A DNA stretch of 64,000 bases. Source: Adiantum capillus-veneris. Lineage: Eukaryota > Streptophyta > Polypodiopsida > Polypodiales > Pteridaceae. Of the stretch, positions 12,131 through 23,497 are shown one piece after another. The notes under the pieces were generated by a model. The model was given only the letters and a program-made list of their open reading frames with translations, made no database searches and was not told the DNA's origin. The DNA lies in the NCBI GenBank assembly GCA_014529385.2, contig CM043942.1, forward strand, positions 63,831,184-63,895,183. Reading direction: 5' to 3'. Every line of letters starts with the position of its first letter. Within the stretch, counting starts at the first letter, position 1. Made by a program: the position numbers and the translations under genes.

Positions 12131-12846
12131 AAGCTGAAGATGATCCAAAGCATTCTTTGAAGTATTTGAAGAGTATCATTTCATTGAGCCTTTGAGGCTA
12201 TCATTGTATGCAACAAGAGTAATGTAGCTCCTTACAAACCATTTCTATAAATTGAACAACATATTAATGTAACTCTGGGTATATATAGGGCTGTGGATTT
12301 TTCTATTGAGCCCCCAAGGGTTTTTGTAATCCACAGTTAAGGACCCTTGTTTGAACGGGGCTGTTGAGCTTATATGTGAAGCTACTCCAAATATAGCTCT
12401 GGGTCCCCTCTATATAGATATCATCCTCTGTACGTATTCTACACACTTTTGGGGTTGCACTCTTTGTGTATCGTCTCTTTGTTCTTATCTTTCTCTGTCT
12501 TCGCAACATCCACAAGAGATTTAAGCTTTCTATGTAACAAGCTTCACGTATACACATTTAAAGGAGGCCTAAATGTGCCCACATAAATACATCATAAGGG
12601 TCCTCTTGGAGGATTAGGTTGAAGGGGCTAGTAGTGGGACAACTAAGAGAATCTATCGTAAGGGTCCTCTTGGAGGAGTAGGGTGAAGGGGCTAGTAGTG
12701 GGACAACTAAGAAAAAAATCATGATTTTGGGAGGGATTTTGCATATCTAGCCATATTTGAAATCTGAAGATTGTGTTAGAATCCTCATGAAAAAGGGAAT
12801 TAGTTAATACCAAGATTGATATTCTTTGGATTTTATCTCAATGTTG
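12131..12846. other. No gene seen; contains a 63-bp tandem duplication
   Basis: No coding motif is visible. A segment beginning TAAGGGTCCTCTTGGAGGA occurs at about 12596 and again at 12659. The TATATA-containing stretch at 12270-12290 and 12410-12420 could be old LTR sequence, but I could not pair it with anything. Confidence 0.4.
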
Positions 12847-13071
12847 TGGTTACCATATACATGTGGTAGTGATGTGTGTGAACACACTTAGGACCGCACA
12901 TACATTTTTTCCCCTCATTAGGAGGTTTTCTCCCCCTTGAATTGTATATACACCCATCACTCTAGGACTAACTTTTCTTTCCATTGCACACTAAGTAATA
13001 CACTCTGTGTTGTGTGCCTTGAGCTTCCTTCATCTTCTTGTGTGCATTTCCCTGCAACCTTGTTTTCAACA
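12847..13071 (+). repeat. 5' LTR (225 bp) of the deleted copia element
   Basis: It starts TGGTTACCATATACATG and ends CAACA. It matches the 3' LTR at 15897-16122 along its length with scattered substitutions. Confidence 0.85.
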
Positions 13072-13073
13072 AT

Positions 13074-13084
13074 TGGTATCAGAG
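13074..13084 (+). other. Primer-binding site, tRNA-iMet type
   Basis: TGGTATCAGAG lies two bases after the 5' LTR. It is complementary to the 3' end of plant initiator methionine tRNA, the usual primer of copia elements. Confidence 0.9.
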
Positions 13085-13433
13085 TAGGTTGCGTCCTCCC
13101 GAGCTTAGTCGCCAACATCGCTAGCACACGCCTCCTCACTTTCTCCATTTTTTGTAAACTTCAACGAGCATCTGCAGGTTGACAATAATTTTGGAGAGCT
13201 CATAAAGTTGGGTCTGCTCAAATTTTTGATTCGAACTCTTTTCGGCCTCCGTTTCCACTATAGGTAGTATTGCACATGCAATTCTGTCATTTTGTGCAAA
13301 AAATTTGTTGGTGCCATTTTTTTGCATAAAAGGTCCTTAGAGTCTTTGATGGGTTGTGCTTTATAGCACACATTATTCCCACTTTGTTTCTCCTCTTTTT
13401 GGATAGTTTTCACATCAGGTGCAGGCATTCGTC

Positions 13434-14330
13434 ATGATTGACAACAACACATATGTGTTCAAGATGTTTGTTGTTGAGGATAAATTGGATGGGGACAATT
13501 ACTGATGTGGGCTTACATGATGCAACATGTAGTTGTGTCAAAGGGAGTTTGGAATTTTGTACAGGGGATCGATGTACGTCATGGTTCTGAGGATGTATGT
13601 GATGTTGAGGATGTTGCAGGCTTTGGTGGTAGGATTGCTGCTGCTAGAGCTGTTTTGCCTACGGCTGAGCAGGCTTGTTGGGATGTAAGACATGCGGAAG
13701 CCCATGCATTGATTGCATTATCTGTGAAGTGCACTATTACTCCTCACATTCATTCAGCTAAATCTGCAAAAGAAGCTTGGGATATTCTGGTTGGTCTTTA
13801 TGCAAGTCGCAATGAAGCTAAAGTTGCATTGCTACGTAAGGAGTGGGAGTCGAAGATTATGTATGAGGAAGATGAAATGGACACTTTCCTTGCTGGTGTC
13901 AAGGATATCAATGAGCAACTAATTTTTGCAGGCAAAATCATTTCTAACAGTTCCCTTGTGCAGACTGTTCTTGATGCTTTGCCAGATTCTTGCTAGACTT
14001 TTGCTAGTACTTGGAGACTTATGACCCAAGGAAATCTTGAAGTTGTCAAGTTTAATGCATTATGCACATTGCTGTTTTGAAGAGTCACTTTTTAGAAAGA
14101 ATGGGGCTAAATAGCGTGCAGTTAAGCAGGCCTTGATTGCTGCTCAAAGAAAAAGTGGTAACAAAAATGTAGCCACTTCTCATGGTTCTTCTACAAGGTT
14201 GTAAATCATATGTTCCAGTAATGCTTCTGCTGCAACACTTCGTATGGGAACTCTAGTAAAAAGAGCAAAAAGAAGATGCATTGCCATTATTGTAACACTA
14301 ATTATCACTTGATCAAGAAGTGTTTGAAAT
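13434..14330 (+). pseudogene. Copia gag (capsid and zinc knuckle), frameshifted
   Basis: An ATG at 13434 opens a short frame reading to KLDGDNY, then hits TGA at about 13503. The capsid-like reading continues in another frame (AYMMQH to 13996), consistent with a one-base loss near 13504. The region AKEAWDILVGLYAS is typical of copia gag (UBN2 group). A zinc knuckle with C-x2-C-x4-H-x4-C spacing (CHYCNTNYHLIKKC) is encoded at about 14281-14322. Confidence 0.85.
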
Positions 14331-15837
14331 TGAAGGCGAAAGAGGCTGGTTCCACTACAAATGCAGCTATTGTAGAGTCTTTGTGAAGGAAGATTGTGAT
14401 GTTGATGTAGATATAGAGTGGGATTTTAGTGTAGAGTGCATTTATGATCCTTCTATCCATGATGCATGTATGTCAGTTCCTCCGGATGATCATGTGTGGT
14501 ACTTTGACAGTGGTGCTACAAGCACATTACCTCTCATTGTGACTTGTTTACCTCTCTCAAGGATGTACCTCATAGGAATACAATCACTTGTGCTGACAAT
14601 GCCTCTTATCCGATCAAGGGAGTTGGAAAGATTGTGCTGATTTTCGCAAATGGCTATTCTTTCACACCTGTTGATGCATTGTATGTACTTGGGATAAAAA
14701 AGAACCTTTTGTCTGTATCTGCAATTGCTAGACTTGGTCTTGTTGTCAAATTTGTGGATGAAAGATGTACAGTTTATGATCTCAGTTTTGGTGAAAAAAT
14801 TGTTACATATAAACTTTCATGCCGTGGGCTGTATAAGCTCACTTTTTATGACAAGTGTGGGTAGAATTTTGCAAATGCAGTTGTGAATTCAAAGACTGTT
14901 TCAGATACAAAACTTTGCCATGAACGTTTTGGGCATCTAAATTTTGCCAGTTGCTACATTTGCAAAAAATTGATATGGTTGCTTCTTTGCCGCCTCTTGA
15001 AGCACCTGTCAAGCATGTTTGTGCATGCAGCGTTCTAAATTTCCAAAGGGTAGTTCAGTCAAGGCTACATGAAGGTTGCAGCTTGTGCACAACGATGTTT
15101 GTGGGCCCATGCAAACTCCGTCCTTTGGCAATTACCTATACTTCGTGCCTTTCATTAATGATTACTCTAGGCATGCAAGGGTATATCCGCTCAAAGCAAA
15201 GTTCAAAGTTGTTTATGTGCTTCAAGAAATTTTTGGCTATGACTGAAAATGTCTCACAATGTTTATGGGCACCCTCCATTTCGATCGAGCGGGGGAGTAT
15301 ATGTCTCATGAATTTAATACATTTCTGGCTTGTCGTGGGATAAAACACCAATGTACAGTTTCATATACACCTCAACAAAATGGTATTGTTGAGAGGAAAA
15401 ATAGGTCTCTCATGGAAATGACACGATGTATGGTCAAAAGTCAAGCTTTATGGCTAGTCGTGGGATAAAACACCAATATATGCTTCCATATACACCTAAA
15501 CAAAATGGTGTTTTTGAGAGGAAAAATAGGTCTCTCATGGAAATGGCATGATGTATGGTCAAAAGTCAAGCTTTGCCATTCGTTTTGGCTTGAGGCTATC
15601 ATATGTGCCACTTATGTACTTAACATGTGTCCTTTAAAAGCTTTGCAGTCTATGAGTCTATATGAAGTATGGCATGATAGAAAGCCTTCTATTGATCACA
15701 TGAGAGTTTTTGGTTGTTTGGCTTATGCTTTAGTGCCACAAACCAGTGTAGAAAATTTTCTCATGAGAAGTTCAAAGCTTTTTGCAAAGCTTTGGGCTTA
15801 CTCCCCTTTGTGGACCGATCATGTTCTCATGGCATAG
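14331..15837 (+). pseudogene. Copia protease and integrase remnant
   Basis: The protease active-site motif DSGATS lies at about 14505-14522, with a frameshift right after it. The pre-integrase segment (LCHERFGHLNFAS, about 14910-14950) also breaks frame. The integrase core reads FDRAGEYMSHEF, then YTPQQNGIVERKNRSLMEM, at about 15280-15420. A 125-bp tandem duplication (15326-15450, 15451-15575) shifts the frame. The C-terminal part reads PSIDHMRVFGCLAY, up to the stop at 15835-15837. Nothing of reverse transcriptase follows. Confidence 0.85.
15326..15575 (+). repeat. 125-bp tandem duplication in integrase
   Basis: Both copies begin TGGCT(T/A)GTCGTGGGATAAAA and run through the GERKNRSLME-coding stretch. 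The length is not a multiple of three, so it breaks the reading frame. Confidence 0.9.
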
Positions 15838-15896
15838 CACTTCCCTATACTCTATGTGTCAACTCTCGTTCACCGCATCACTTCCGGAGGGGGATT

Positions 15897-16122
15897 TGTT
15901 ACCATATACATGTGGTAGTGATGTGTGTGGACACACTTACAATCGGGGCATTTTTTTCCTCACTAGGAGGTTTTTTCACCCATGCATTGTATATACGCCC
16001 ATCACTCTAGGGCTAACTTATCTTTCTATTGCACACAAAGTAATACACTCTCTGTTGTGTGCCTTGAGCTTCCTTTGCCGTCTCCATGCTGTGTGCGTTT
16101 CCTTGCAACCTTATTGCCAACA
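15897..16122 (+). repeat. 3' LTR (226 bp) of the deleted copia element
   Basis: It starts TGTTACCATATACATG after the purine-rich tract and ends GCCAACA. It is the partner of the LTR at 12847-13071. Confidence 0.85.
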
Positions 16123-16319
16123 ATTGTAATTGGGGAAATTCACATTTGAAGGATTTTAGGAGATTAGAGACACTCAAGGGTGAGCACTAGTACACTTTTT
16201 AGCAAATCACATGAGGACACATAGGCAAAGTTCCAAGCATATTGTTTCTCCCTCTTTTGGGGGTGGATACGTCCACCTTTTGGGGACAAGTACCTCTACT
16301 GGCCCCTTTACCCTATATC

Positions 16320-16870
16320 GACATTCACCCAATAGAATTTCTTGCCCAGGAAAAGGGTTGAGGGTGTAAAGGCACCAATGCATGGTCTTGGGGCATGGTG
16401 TAAAAGGCTTTAATGATCGACATTAGAGGAACACTTGTAAAACAAATAAGAATTTGTTTCCTCACATCTATGACATCTTGAACACCATCCATTACCAACA
16501 AAAATCTCTTGCTTCTGGATGCAACCCAAATAGCCTTATGAAATAGCACGCTTGTTGGTGGCAGCATAAACCCAAAGTGCTTCGAACCGTATCCTATTGC
16601 TTTGTAGACCATGAAAAATCCCATCTGTTGTTGAGATTCTTGAGTTGAGCTTCTCCTTAGTACTAAGGGTCTGTGTGTAAATTAACATCATACTTTCTCA
16701 GTTGCTACCATAATTATAGTCAAATTGTCACAATTTGCAAGATAGGAAGGCAATGTTTGTGATAAAACATAGCATTTTTCCTTGTATAACTTGGCAACCC
16801 TATCCGATACCCCAAATACATCCATAATATCATCTTCAGGGAGAGAATCTTCATTATTGTTAAGGTATTG
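16320..16870 (-). pseudogene. Possible NB-ARC (disease-resistance type) remnant
   Basis: On the minus strand, 16624 to 16325 reads FHKAIWVASRSKRFLLVMDG, then a short stretch, then PLHPQPFSWARNS. This resembles the kinase-2 (LLVLDDVW) and later NB-ARC segments of plant NLR proteins. Upstream (16860-16690) a second open stretch reads EDSLPEDDIMDVFGVSDRVA in another frame. There is no P-loop, no LRR and no full frame, so it would be a fragment. The match is by eye and moderate; a chance ORF is possible. Confidence 0.35.
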
Positions 16871-17335
16871 CCCAGAGAAATACTAGCTTTAAAAGATTTT
16901 ATGAGCTAGGATGTAGCGTTGATTCAATTAGTTCAAGTATACAACCAAGCCAAACTAAACCTTCTATAGCCTATTCTTGATTTAGATTGATTGAGATGGA
17001 TGTCAATGTTGAGGAAATCAAGTAGCATCCACTATCTAAATGGGCCAAAGGCTTTGCGGATGCCATTCAAACTTCCTTTTTCCAAGCGGACAATGTGTTT
17101 TAGGGTGCTTCACGTCCACGGACATATGTGAAGCCACCCTACGATATGAAAGGCCATGGGCCATAGGGGTTCCCATCAGGTATACTTTGAAAGCATGCTG
17201 CTTTTGTTAATGCTTGAGCTGATTTTCTTTTTGAAGTCTTCTATGGGGTCTCTAGCCAATGGTTTTGGTGAGGTAGAATTTTGAAGTCCTTCTATGAACT
17301 CTTTAGCCTACTTTCTGTTGTTTTCGTTAGGTAGG
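16871..17335. other. No gene seen
   Basis: There is no recognisable coding or repeat structure apart from two similar phrases (TTTTGAAGTC...TTCTATG) near 17232 and 17279. Confidence 0.4.
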
Positions 17336-17861
17336 ATATGCACAAAGGGTGTGGTAGTGTGTCACCTCCATTGTCCTGTGGAAGAAACGAGGCCCGAGTA
17401 GTCCAAACTCTACCAATTTTGGCGAAATTGCGCTTGACTCTGCCACTCTCTCACCTTTTTTGCCTCCTCTCTCTTGCTTCACTTGAAGCTTTCATATCAT
17501 TTATGGACAGCAGCCAAAATGGCCTTTGTCACTCAAAACTCTGTTATACAAGTGGGCGAATGTGCATAGAGTGTAGAACATCAACGTGTAGGGAAGCAAG
17601 GGGGGCGTGGGTTCAACTGGGGCCCGTGCGAATTCCCTCTAACAACGTGCTAGCAAATCGAACGCCTTGGCCTTGCTTTTGGCCTTGGACGTTATGCTCA
17701 ACTCAATCACAAATCCAGAGTTGTCAAGTGACGGCGCTGCCAGTTTCGAAACCGCCCTCCGCTCTGCAGGCTAGCGAAACCGCCTTTGGAGACAGAAGTG
17801 GTTTACAAGGTTTGCCTTTACAATTTTATTGTTTTGCAAAAATCCCCTCTCGTCTCAGCAG

Positions 17862-17935
<74 letters not shown>

Positions 17936-18227
17936 GTTAACCCACAGCTTTCATTTTCTCCTGCTGCGCCTGACGTCGCTGCCGTCGGATGCGCTAATGT
18001 AATAAGGAATTCAAAACCTGATCAAGTGTGCTACTCCCACACACCTTCTCCATTTCTGCCAGCCTTCTTCCTGGTTATGGTAGCTCACATGATTGGCTAT
18101 GGCGTTCTTGTCTTTATCCTGCTTGCCACGTTACAGCAGCTTGTTTCAGCGGGGTCTTGCAATATGCGAAACGCGCCATAGCTGCTTGTGCCCGGCTACC
18201 CCTGATGTGTGAACAGCTGTTTATGTG

Positions 18228-18271
<44 letters not shown>

Positions 18272-18487
18272 GATTTTCCTGATAGTCTCCTGCAGCTTCC
18301 CATTTTGCCAGGCGTAGAGCTATTTAGCTCCTGTGCCCCTCGCTCAAGAGATTTGATCTGTATACAAGCTTGAGAAACAATGCACAGCTTTTGTTAACTT
18401 ATGCAACTGCTATGGCTCCATTGACTGTCCAACTGAGGACTAACTGACGGAAAGCTCGATCAACGATTGCAGCCCACTTTCAGAACC
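17336..18487 (+). promoter_or_regulatory. Upstream region / 5' leader of the OVATE gene, with CT and CA microsatellites
   Basis: The gene-proximal kilobase carries a compound (CT)n(CA)n repeat at about 17871-17933 and a (CT)n repeat at 18229-18269. The second lies about 220 bp before the ATG. Pyrimidine-rich tracts in 5' leaders and core promoters are common in plants. Frames crossing the repeats are artefacts. I could not place a convincing TATA box or transcription start. Confidence 0.4.
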
Positions 18488-20128
18488 ATGTTTCCATCGT
18501 GGCTTTCGAGACGCAGAGACATGCAGAAGGTGAAGCAGAAGCAGCTCGGTAGTCCTCTCCTTCCTTTGTCCGACGCTTCTCATCAGAGTCTTGACGATAG
18601 TCTCCAGCCTCCAGCTACAGCAAGCTTCGCACAAGCTCTTAGCTTGCACAAGGCTATCAGCAGGGCAAGAGCTTCTCATCTTGAAGCTGAGCTAGCGGGA
18701 TTTCTAGCTAATCGCAAGGATCCTGAAAATATCCGTATCTCCCATACAAGTAATTGGAACGATATGCAGTCTGCGGCCGCAGAGACTCGTGCTTTCACAG
18801 ATCGCTCACAAGGTAAATGCTCCATACATACATCTACAAGTGCTTCCAACGAATTTTCATGTGCGCATGATGCACTTCCTTTGCTCAATACTGCTGCATC
18901 TAGGATGCTATGTCGGCCTAGGTCTGGAACTGGAGAGCCTACCTGCCTTGCCTCTGATGGTAATCATCAGTCCTTGCTGAGCAATAATTTTGCCAAAGAT
19001 TTTCCGGCCAGGGACTCCAGGAGTGTGGGTTTGTGTTTGCAGAGTGCTGCTATCGACAATGATACAGAAGGCTCAACCATTCTGACCCCGGATTCAGTTG
19101 ACTCATCATTTGGCAGTGAATCAAGCTCTGTAGGTATATTTGAATGTGCCAATTGTAGCCTCATCAAATTAGGCGACGTGCCAACTCCAGCTGATTCTAA
19201 CCTTGGACATGATGTCGAATTTACAAAGTGTAATGAAAACAGTTCCTCAGGTGCGGTTGAAATTAATCATAGCATGTTTAATTCAGCAACCCACCACAGG
19301 CATGATTGCTGCACCGTAAGAAGCTTTGATACTCTGTGCAGTACACGGCTTGAAACTAGTTCGAGTCTTGCAATTAACGCACGCAGTGCTTTAATTGAGC
19401 AGTCAGAAGTGTTAAGTAGTTCTGCAAGTTTTGTTGCTCATGGAAAACTCACAGCTACCAGTGATATGCACGGGGAATGCAACGCTGCAGTAGGGATCTC
19501 AGAAGGCACAATTCTTGGCAGGATTTTATACGGCAAGTGGGAAGAAAACAGTGCTTTGATAGCTGCGGAGAATCCCAGCTTAATGCTCTCAAGCAAATGG
19601 CAAGAAGAAAGAGTTGGATCTTGCTCCTCACTGAATGCACGGTCCAGTGAGAACAGTGATACCCGGGAACGTGATGTATGTAAAGATGGGGAATTCAAGG
19701 TGTGCTTATGTGAATCGGAACGTGACGACAGGGTCTTGCCAGTGAATGAACCTAGCATTAATGGCTTGCCAGAGTATGGACCAGAGGATGAAGGCAATGT
19801 TGTAGAATTCCACAAAAGCAAGCATGATGCATATATAAAAAATGGAAGAGGTCATAGAGGCTCTAGTTTTTCTGCGAGTTTGCCTGAGAATATGAAAGGT
19901 GTTGTCAGAGACAGTGTGGCCCTTGTGAAGATGTCGCAGAGTCCTTATGAGGATTTTCGACAATCTATGTATGAGATGATTATGGAACAGGATTTGGAGG
20001 AGGCCTCCATGGATGTGGAGGAGCGTCTCCTTCAATGTTACTTGACGCTTAACTCTCCTGAGCTTCATCCTCTGATCAAAGAGGTTTTCAGTGATGTGTG
20101 GAGTTCAATTCTCATGAATGAGCGATGA
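18488..20128 (+). CDS. OVATE family protein (transcriptional repressor type)
   Basis: OVATE family proteins are plant-specific regulators of growth and organ shape. They bind TALE homeodomain and TRM proteins and often act as repressors. This intronless frame gives 546 residues from the ATG at 18488; the same frame is open to a TTG at 18467, which is not a plant start. The N-terminus is short and basic (MFPSWLSRRRD). A long Ser-rich middle of low similarity follows. The C-terminal OVATE domain spans about residues 477-543, with SPYEDFRQSMYEMI, then ERLLQCYLTLNS, then IKEVFSDVW. The end position and the conserved FLxLNSP-like and FSDVW motifs are standard for the family; the middle is longer than in many members. 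The gene is intact and is the clearest host gene here. The OVATE domain call is firm; the subfamily is unknown. Confidence 0.93.
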   Translation: MFPSWLSRRRDMQKVKQKQLGSPLLPLSDASHQSLDDSLQPPATASFAQALSLHKAISRARASHLEAELAGFLANRKDPENIRISHTSNWNDMQSAAAETRAFTDRSQGKCSIHTSTSASNEFSCAHDALPLLNTAASRMLCRPRSGTGEPTCLASDGNHQSLLSNNFAKDFPARDSRSVGLCLQSAAIDNDTEGSTILTPDSVDSSFGSESSSVGIFECANCSLIKLGDVPTPADSNLGHDVEFTKCNENSSSGAVEINHSMFNSATHHRHDCCTVRSFDTLCSTRLETSSSLAINARSALIEQSEVLSSSASFVAHGKLTATSDMHGECNAAVGISEGTILGRILYGKWEENSALIAAENPSLMLSSKWQEERVGSCSSLNARSSENSDTRERDVCKDGEFKVCLCESERDDRVLPVNEPSINGLPEYGPEDEGNVVEFHKSKHDAYIKNGRGHRGSSFSASLPENMKGVVRDSVALVKMSQSPYEDFRQSMYEMIMEQDLEEASMDVEERLLQCYLTLNSPELHPLIKEVFSDVWSSILMNER

Positions 20129-20175
20129 TCGATGGTCTCATGAGGTGCAGGAACCAAAGACCGAGTCTTGTACAC

Positions 20176-20223
<48 letters not shown>

Positions 20224-20460
20224 TCACCAAATTCATAGTGCAAATTTGGCTGATTACCTTGTGAATCGTGTTGTATTTTTATAGTGAAGTTACTCAGTTG
20301 TTTGCATTACACAGTTACAGGGCTTTTTCTTGTACATGGGGATTAACAAGCAGCAAATATGCTGTATATCAAGTTGTAGAACTAATGTAACATATGCGTG
20401 TGTTTCGATCTTGCTTAGCTTTGGACTTGTGAAGCTTAAATGAAGAAAAGGGAATTGTAG
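20129..20460 (+). other. Probable 3' UTR of the OVATE gene with (GA)n repeat
   Basis: A (GA)n run at 20179-20217 lies about 50 bp after the stop. AT-richer sequence follows, with weak polyadenylation-like contexts (AATGTAA, about 20384). The transcript end is not determined. Confidence 0.4.
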
Positions 20461-22670
20461 CAGGGATAGTTCAATGGGAATGAACTCTCAACAAGGTAAA
20501 GCTTGCTGTCGTTTGAGATTTGGGCTCTGTTCTTGTCCTAGAAGCAATATTTTAGAAAGAAGCCCCAAGTATGGCAAGGCAACTAGTTGTGTCCACTTGC
20601 CCAATAAAAATGAAGCAACAAAGGCATCCATGGCAAACAGACATTTTTGGAACTTTTACCTGCATAACCAGGCACACAGATTGTTTGCCCTGGCTTTGGG
20701 CAAGGTATCATACACCCTTATGACTAATTGACACCACAGCCGTCAGGTGGGATCATTGGACCAAATGGGCCATTGGGCTGAGCGGGTGCGATCGATCATT
20801 GGGCCGGAGTGCCCTCCTGACCATGGCGCCCAGAGGTGTCAAATTTCAATGAGTCTCGAGTCCCATGACCATGCACACGCAGTGACATTTACATTGGGGG
20901 AGAGGAAGTCTGCTTCACTTTTTTGTTGCAACTTGCAGCATCTGTATGTCATTATTGTGGCCAGTGGGCCCTGGCCTTGGAGCCTGGAAGCTGGAGGTTA
21001 CAAAATGTATCCAACGTCCAGAGTCCAGGACAAAGGCAAGAGTTTACCAAGAGGAAAAAATGTCGTGCTCAAAATTCTCAGAGATAGGAATCTGGGGGGA
21101 GGGTCTGGACTCTGGAGGTTTTTCTCATTGGGGGCCCGGGGGGGTAAAACTGGCAGGTAAAGTTGAATGGCAGCTGGGATTGTACAAGAGTACGACGTGA
21201 ATGCTCATTGCTGGTGGAGGGCAAAATTGAAGCAGGTGGATAGAGTTTTGAAAATCTCTTTCGAAACTTGGGGGATTTCCAAAGATCGGTTAGAATGGTT
21301 TGAATGCTTTGGAATTTGACGTTGGTTACCACACTCTTACGGAGAAACATGGCTCTCACTCATCATTGAACTAAGAGCGTTCAAACTTCAAAGCTAAGTT
21401 ATAAACCATAGTGAAGGGGGATCTATATCTATATCTATATCTGTATCTATACTATCTATAATGGGCACGGAATTGGATGAAGCCCAAGTGTGTGATCAAC
21501 TGGTTGGAGAGAAACACGCGTTCTCGAGGCGAATGGAAGGTGGCAAAAAATAGGCGCTCGCAGGCAGCCCCTCGCCACCGTCGTGAGAGCCCAATGCACT
21601 AACCACTATGTCCGTGACGCGTTCGTTGACATGCGGGCAGCCCCCTTGCTTGTCCAAATTTACTTTTTCGTGTCTTAGTTTACCACCGCCATCTTACCGC
21701 TGCGGGCACCCCGATCTCCGTGTCCTAGTTTCGCTGCCGTGGATCTCAACGTTGGAGCTTCATTAAAGTGCTCGTGCCCTTTTGTGTTGAGGGAGGGATT
21801 CCGACTTCCCCTTATACTATCTATAATGGGAGGAGGGATTCCGGCTCCCCCTTGGCACGTGGCGGATTCTCCTTTCTCCGACCATCTCCGGTGGTGTGCT
21901 TTGCAGCCAAACCTTCAATGCATCTGAGAGAGGCTGGCCATACTAGTTATTTATAGTATACCTTTCCATATTCCACTAAACAAGCAACCAATCAAGCCTT
22001 GTAAGTTGAGAAATATGCCGTTTTTCTAAGCTATGAGAGATTCCTTGAGCCAATTCTCGAGTTCTTGACAATGGCCTTTGTATTTTTGAAAGCCCCATAA
22101 TTTGGGGATTGTAACTAGACAAAAGAATTTTAAACTTGTAGGCTAATAATGGTCGTCTTTCCGAAACTTGTAAGATGCTTTGTGTCGTGTGTGTGCGCCA
22201 CAAGAAGGGAAGGCGATGGCCAGGCAGATGGTGACATTTGCTTTGCGTGACGTCTTTTTTCAAGTACTTTGGAAACTCTTTAATTACGATGTGGACGAGA
22301 CTAGGTCCATTTGTTTTTTCTTTTGAGGTACGTGTTGATGGCACTACAAACTTGAAAGCCTTCGAAGGTGGAAGCAAGATGTGTGTTAACTTGTGCTTTA
22401 CAAAAAATAACACATTCAGGAATAGTGGGCTTTTCCAAAGTACAATAACAACGACATGTGGCTGCCATTCATATAGAAGTTTTCTTTAGAAATTTACTTG
22501 ATTGATCCTACTTTGGGATTTTTGGAATGCGAAGATTAGGAGGATCGGTGCCAAAGCCTTTTGGAATCTGTTTTAGATCGCCCCGCAACATATTTGTTAA
22601 ATTCGCATATACGAAGGGCTTGCCACTGAGAAGCCAGGAGCAGGAGAGGCTTAGAGAAAATGGTTTGAAC
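20461..22670. other. Intergenic, no gene recognised
   Basis: Several open frames of 60-145 codons occur, but none has a motif I recognise. A TATATC microsatellite lies at about 21421-21450. The phrase TATACTATCTATAATGGG occurs at about 21447 and again at 21812, which could mark a small repeat or Helitron-like piece. Confidence 0.4.
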
Positions 22671-22998
22671 TATAAAGTGTGAGCTTTGTCCTAGTGTCCT
22701 ATAGTATGAGTCAAGGAGGGAAAAGGTGGAATTATCCCACATGTAGTGGTGCAAAGTTGTAGAGCTACTTAAAGTTCATTTCATTTCATGAATAAACACT
22801 TCTATTTTGTATTACATCTCACTTGTTTATAGTGAGCTTGTGATGGCTTAGTAAATACTTAAGATCGTGTTTATGAGTCCAAGTTAACTGGTGTTGGAAC
22901 CTAATTTGCTTGAGTGATAATCTAGCCAACACACGCTCACTTGTGTGCTTGATGTTTATCTTTCATCCACCCTAACTAGCACGATCCCGTTCCCATCA
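22671..22998 (+). repeat. 5' LTR of the small LTR element
   Basis: It starts TATAAAGTGTGAG and ends GTTCCCATCA. The start is set by the flanking TGAAC duplication and by the matching second LTR. The 5' dinucleotide is TA rather than the canonical TG. Confidence 0.85.
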
Positions 22999-23000
22999 AG

Positions 23001-23012
23001 TGGTATCAGAGC
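23001..23012 (+). other. Primer-binding site, tRNA-iMet type
   Basis: TGGTATCAGAGC lies two bases after the LTR. It is an exact 12-base match to the usual plant initiator-Met primer site. Confidence 0.95.
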
Positions 23013-23461
23013 ACTAGAGTATGCTAGCTAGATTCATTGTTATGCTTTTGGGTTAGTGATTAGCGTTTTGTAATTAACATTCGTCAATAGTATTCACTAA
23101 TTCTATTTTTCATTAGCTCAATAATTCCAATCCCTAATCGCCACTTGGGCAAGAGCATGCTCCACTACCTTTGGCGATTAGGTGAAGGGGAATTCGTTGG
23201 TTGTGTGTGCAATTTTTTCTATTAGTGTGCATTTTGTACTCATTTTTAGCCTACTCTGTGTTAATATAATTCTCATAATAATCGTCATCACTTTGTGCAA
23301 CTAGTGTGTGTGTGCCCGTCTCGGGAGCAATCCATCGATTGTCCACTTGCTCTAATCGGGTTTCTTACAAGCATTTAATTGTTCGATTAAATTTGCAAAT
23401 TGAAGTTTTTTGCTTTTTTGGAATCCCCCTGTAGATTGAAGTTCTCAAACCTCTATGTGTG

Positions 23462-23497
<36 letters not shown>

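Larger units (their letters stand above)
12847..16122 (+). mobile_element. Copia LTR retrotransposon with RT and RNase H deleted
   Basis: Paired LTRs flank a gag-protease-integrase remnant. The primer site follows the 5' LTR, and a purine tract (CTTCCGGAGGGGGATT, 15881-15896) precedes the 3' LTR. The internal region goes straight from integrase to the purine tract, so reverse transcriptase and RNase H are missing. The flanking bases (TGTTG left, ATTGT right) do not form a clean target duplication. Confidence 0.9.

Noticed and set aside
18467-18487. Upstream TTG start for the OVATE protein
   Set aside because: Plants initiate at ATG with rare exceptions, and the ATG at 18488 gives a sensible basic N-terminus.
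21447-21960. Helitron-like element suggested by repeated TATACTATCTATAATGGG and a CTAG at about 21942
   Set aside because: I found no clear 3' hairpin, no TC...CTRR pair between A and T, and no coding evidence.
21976-22413. 145-codon minus-strand ORF as a gene
   Set aside because: It has no recognisable motif, no conserved context and ordinary composition. Chance frames of this size are expected in 64 kb.
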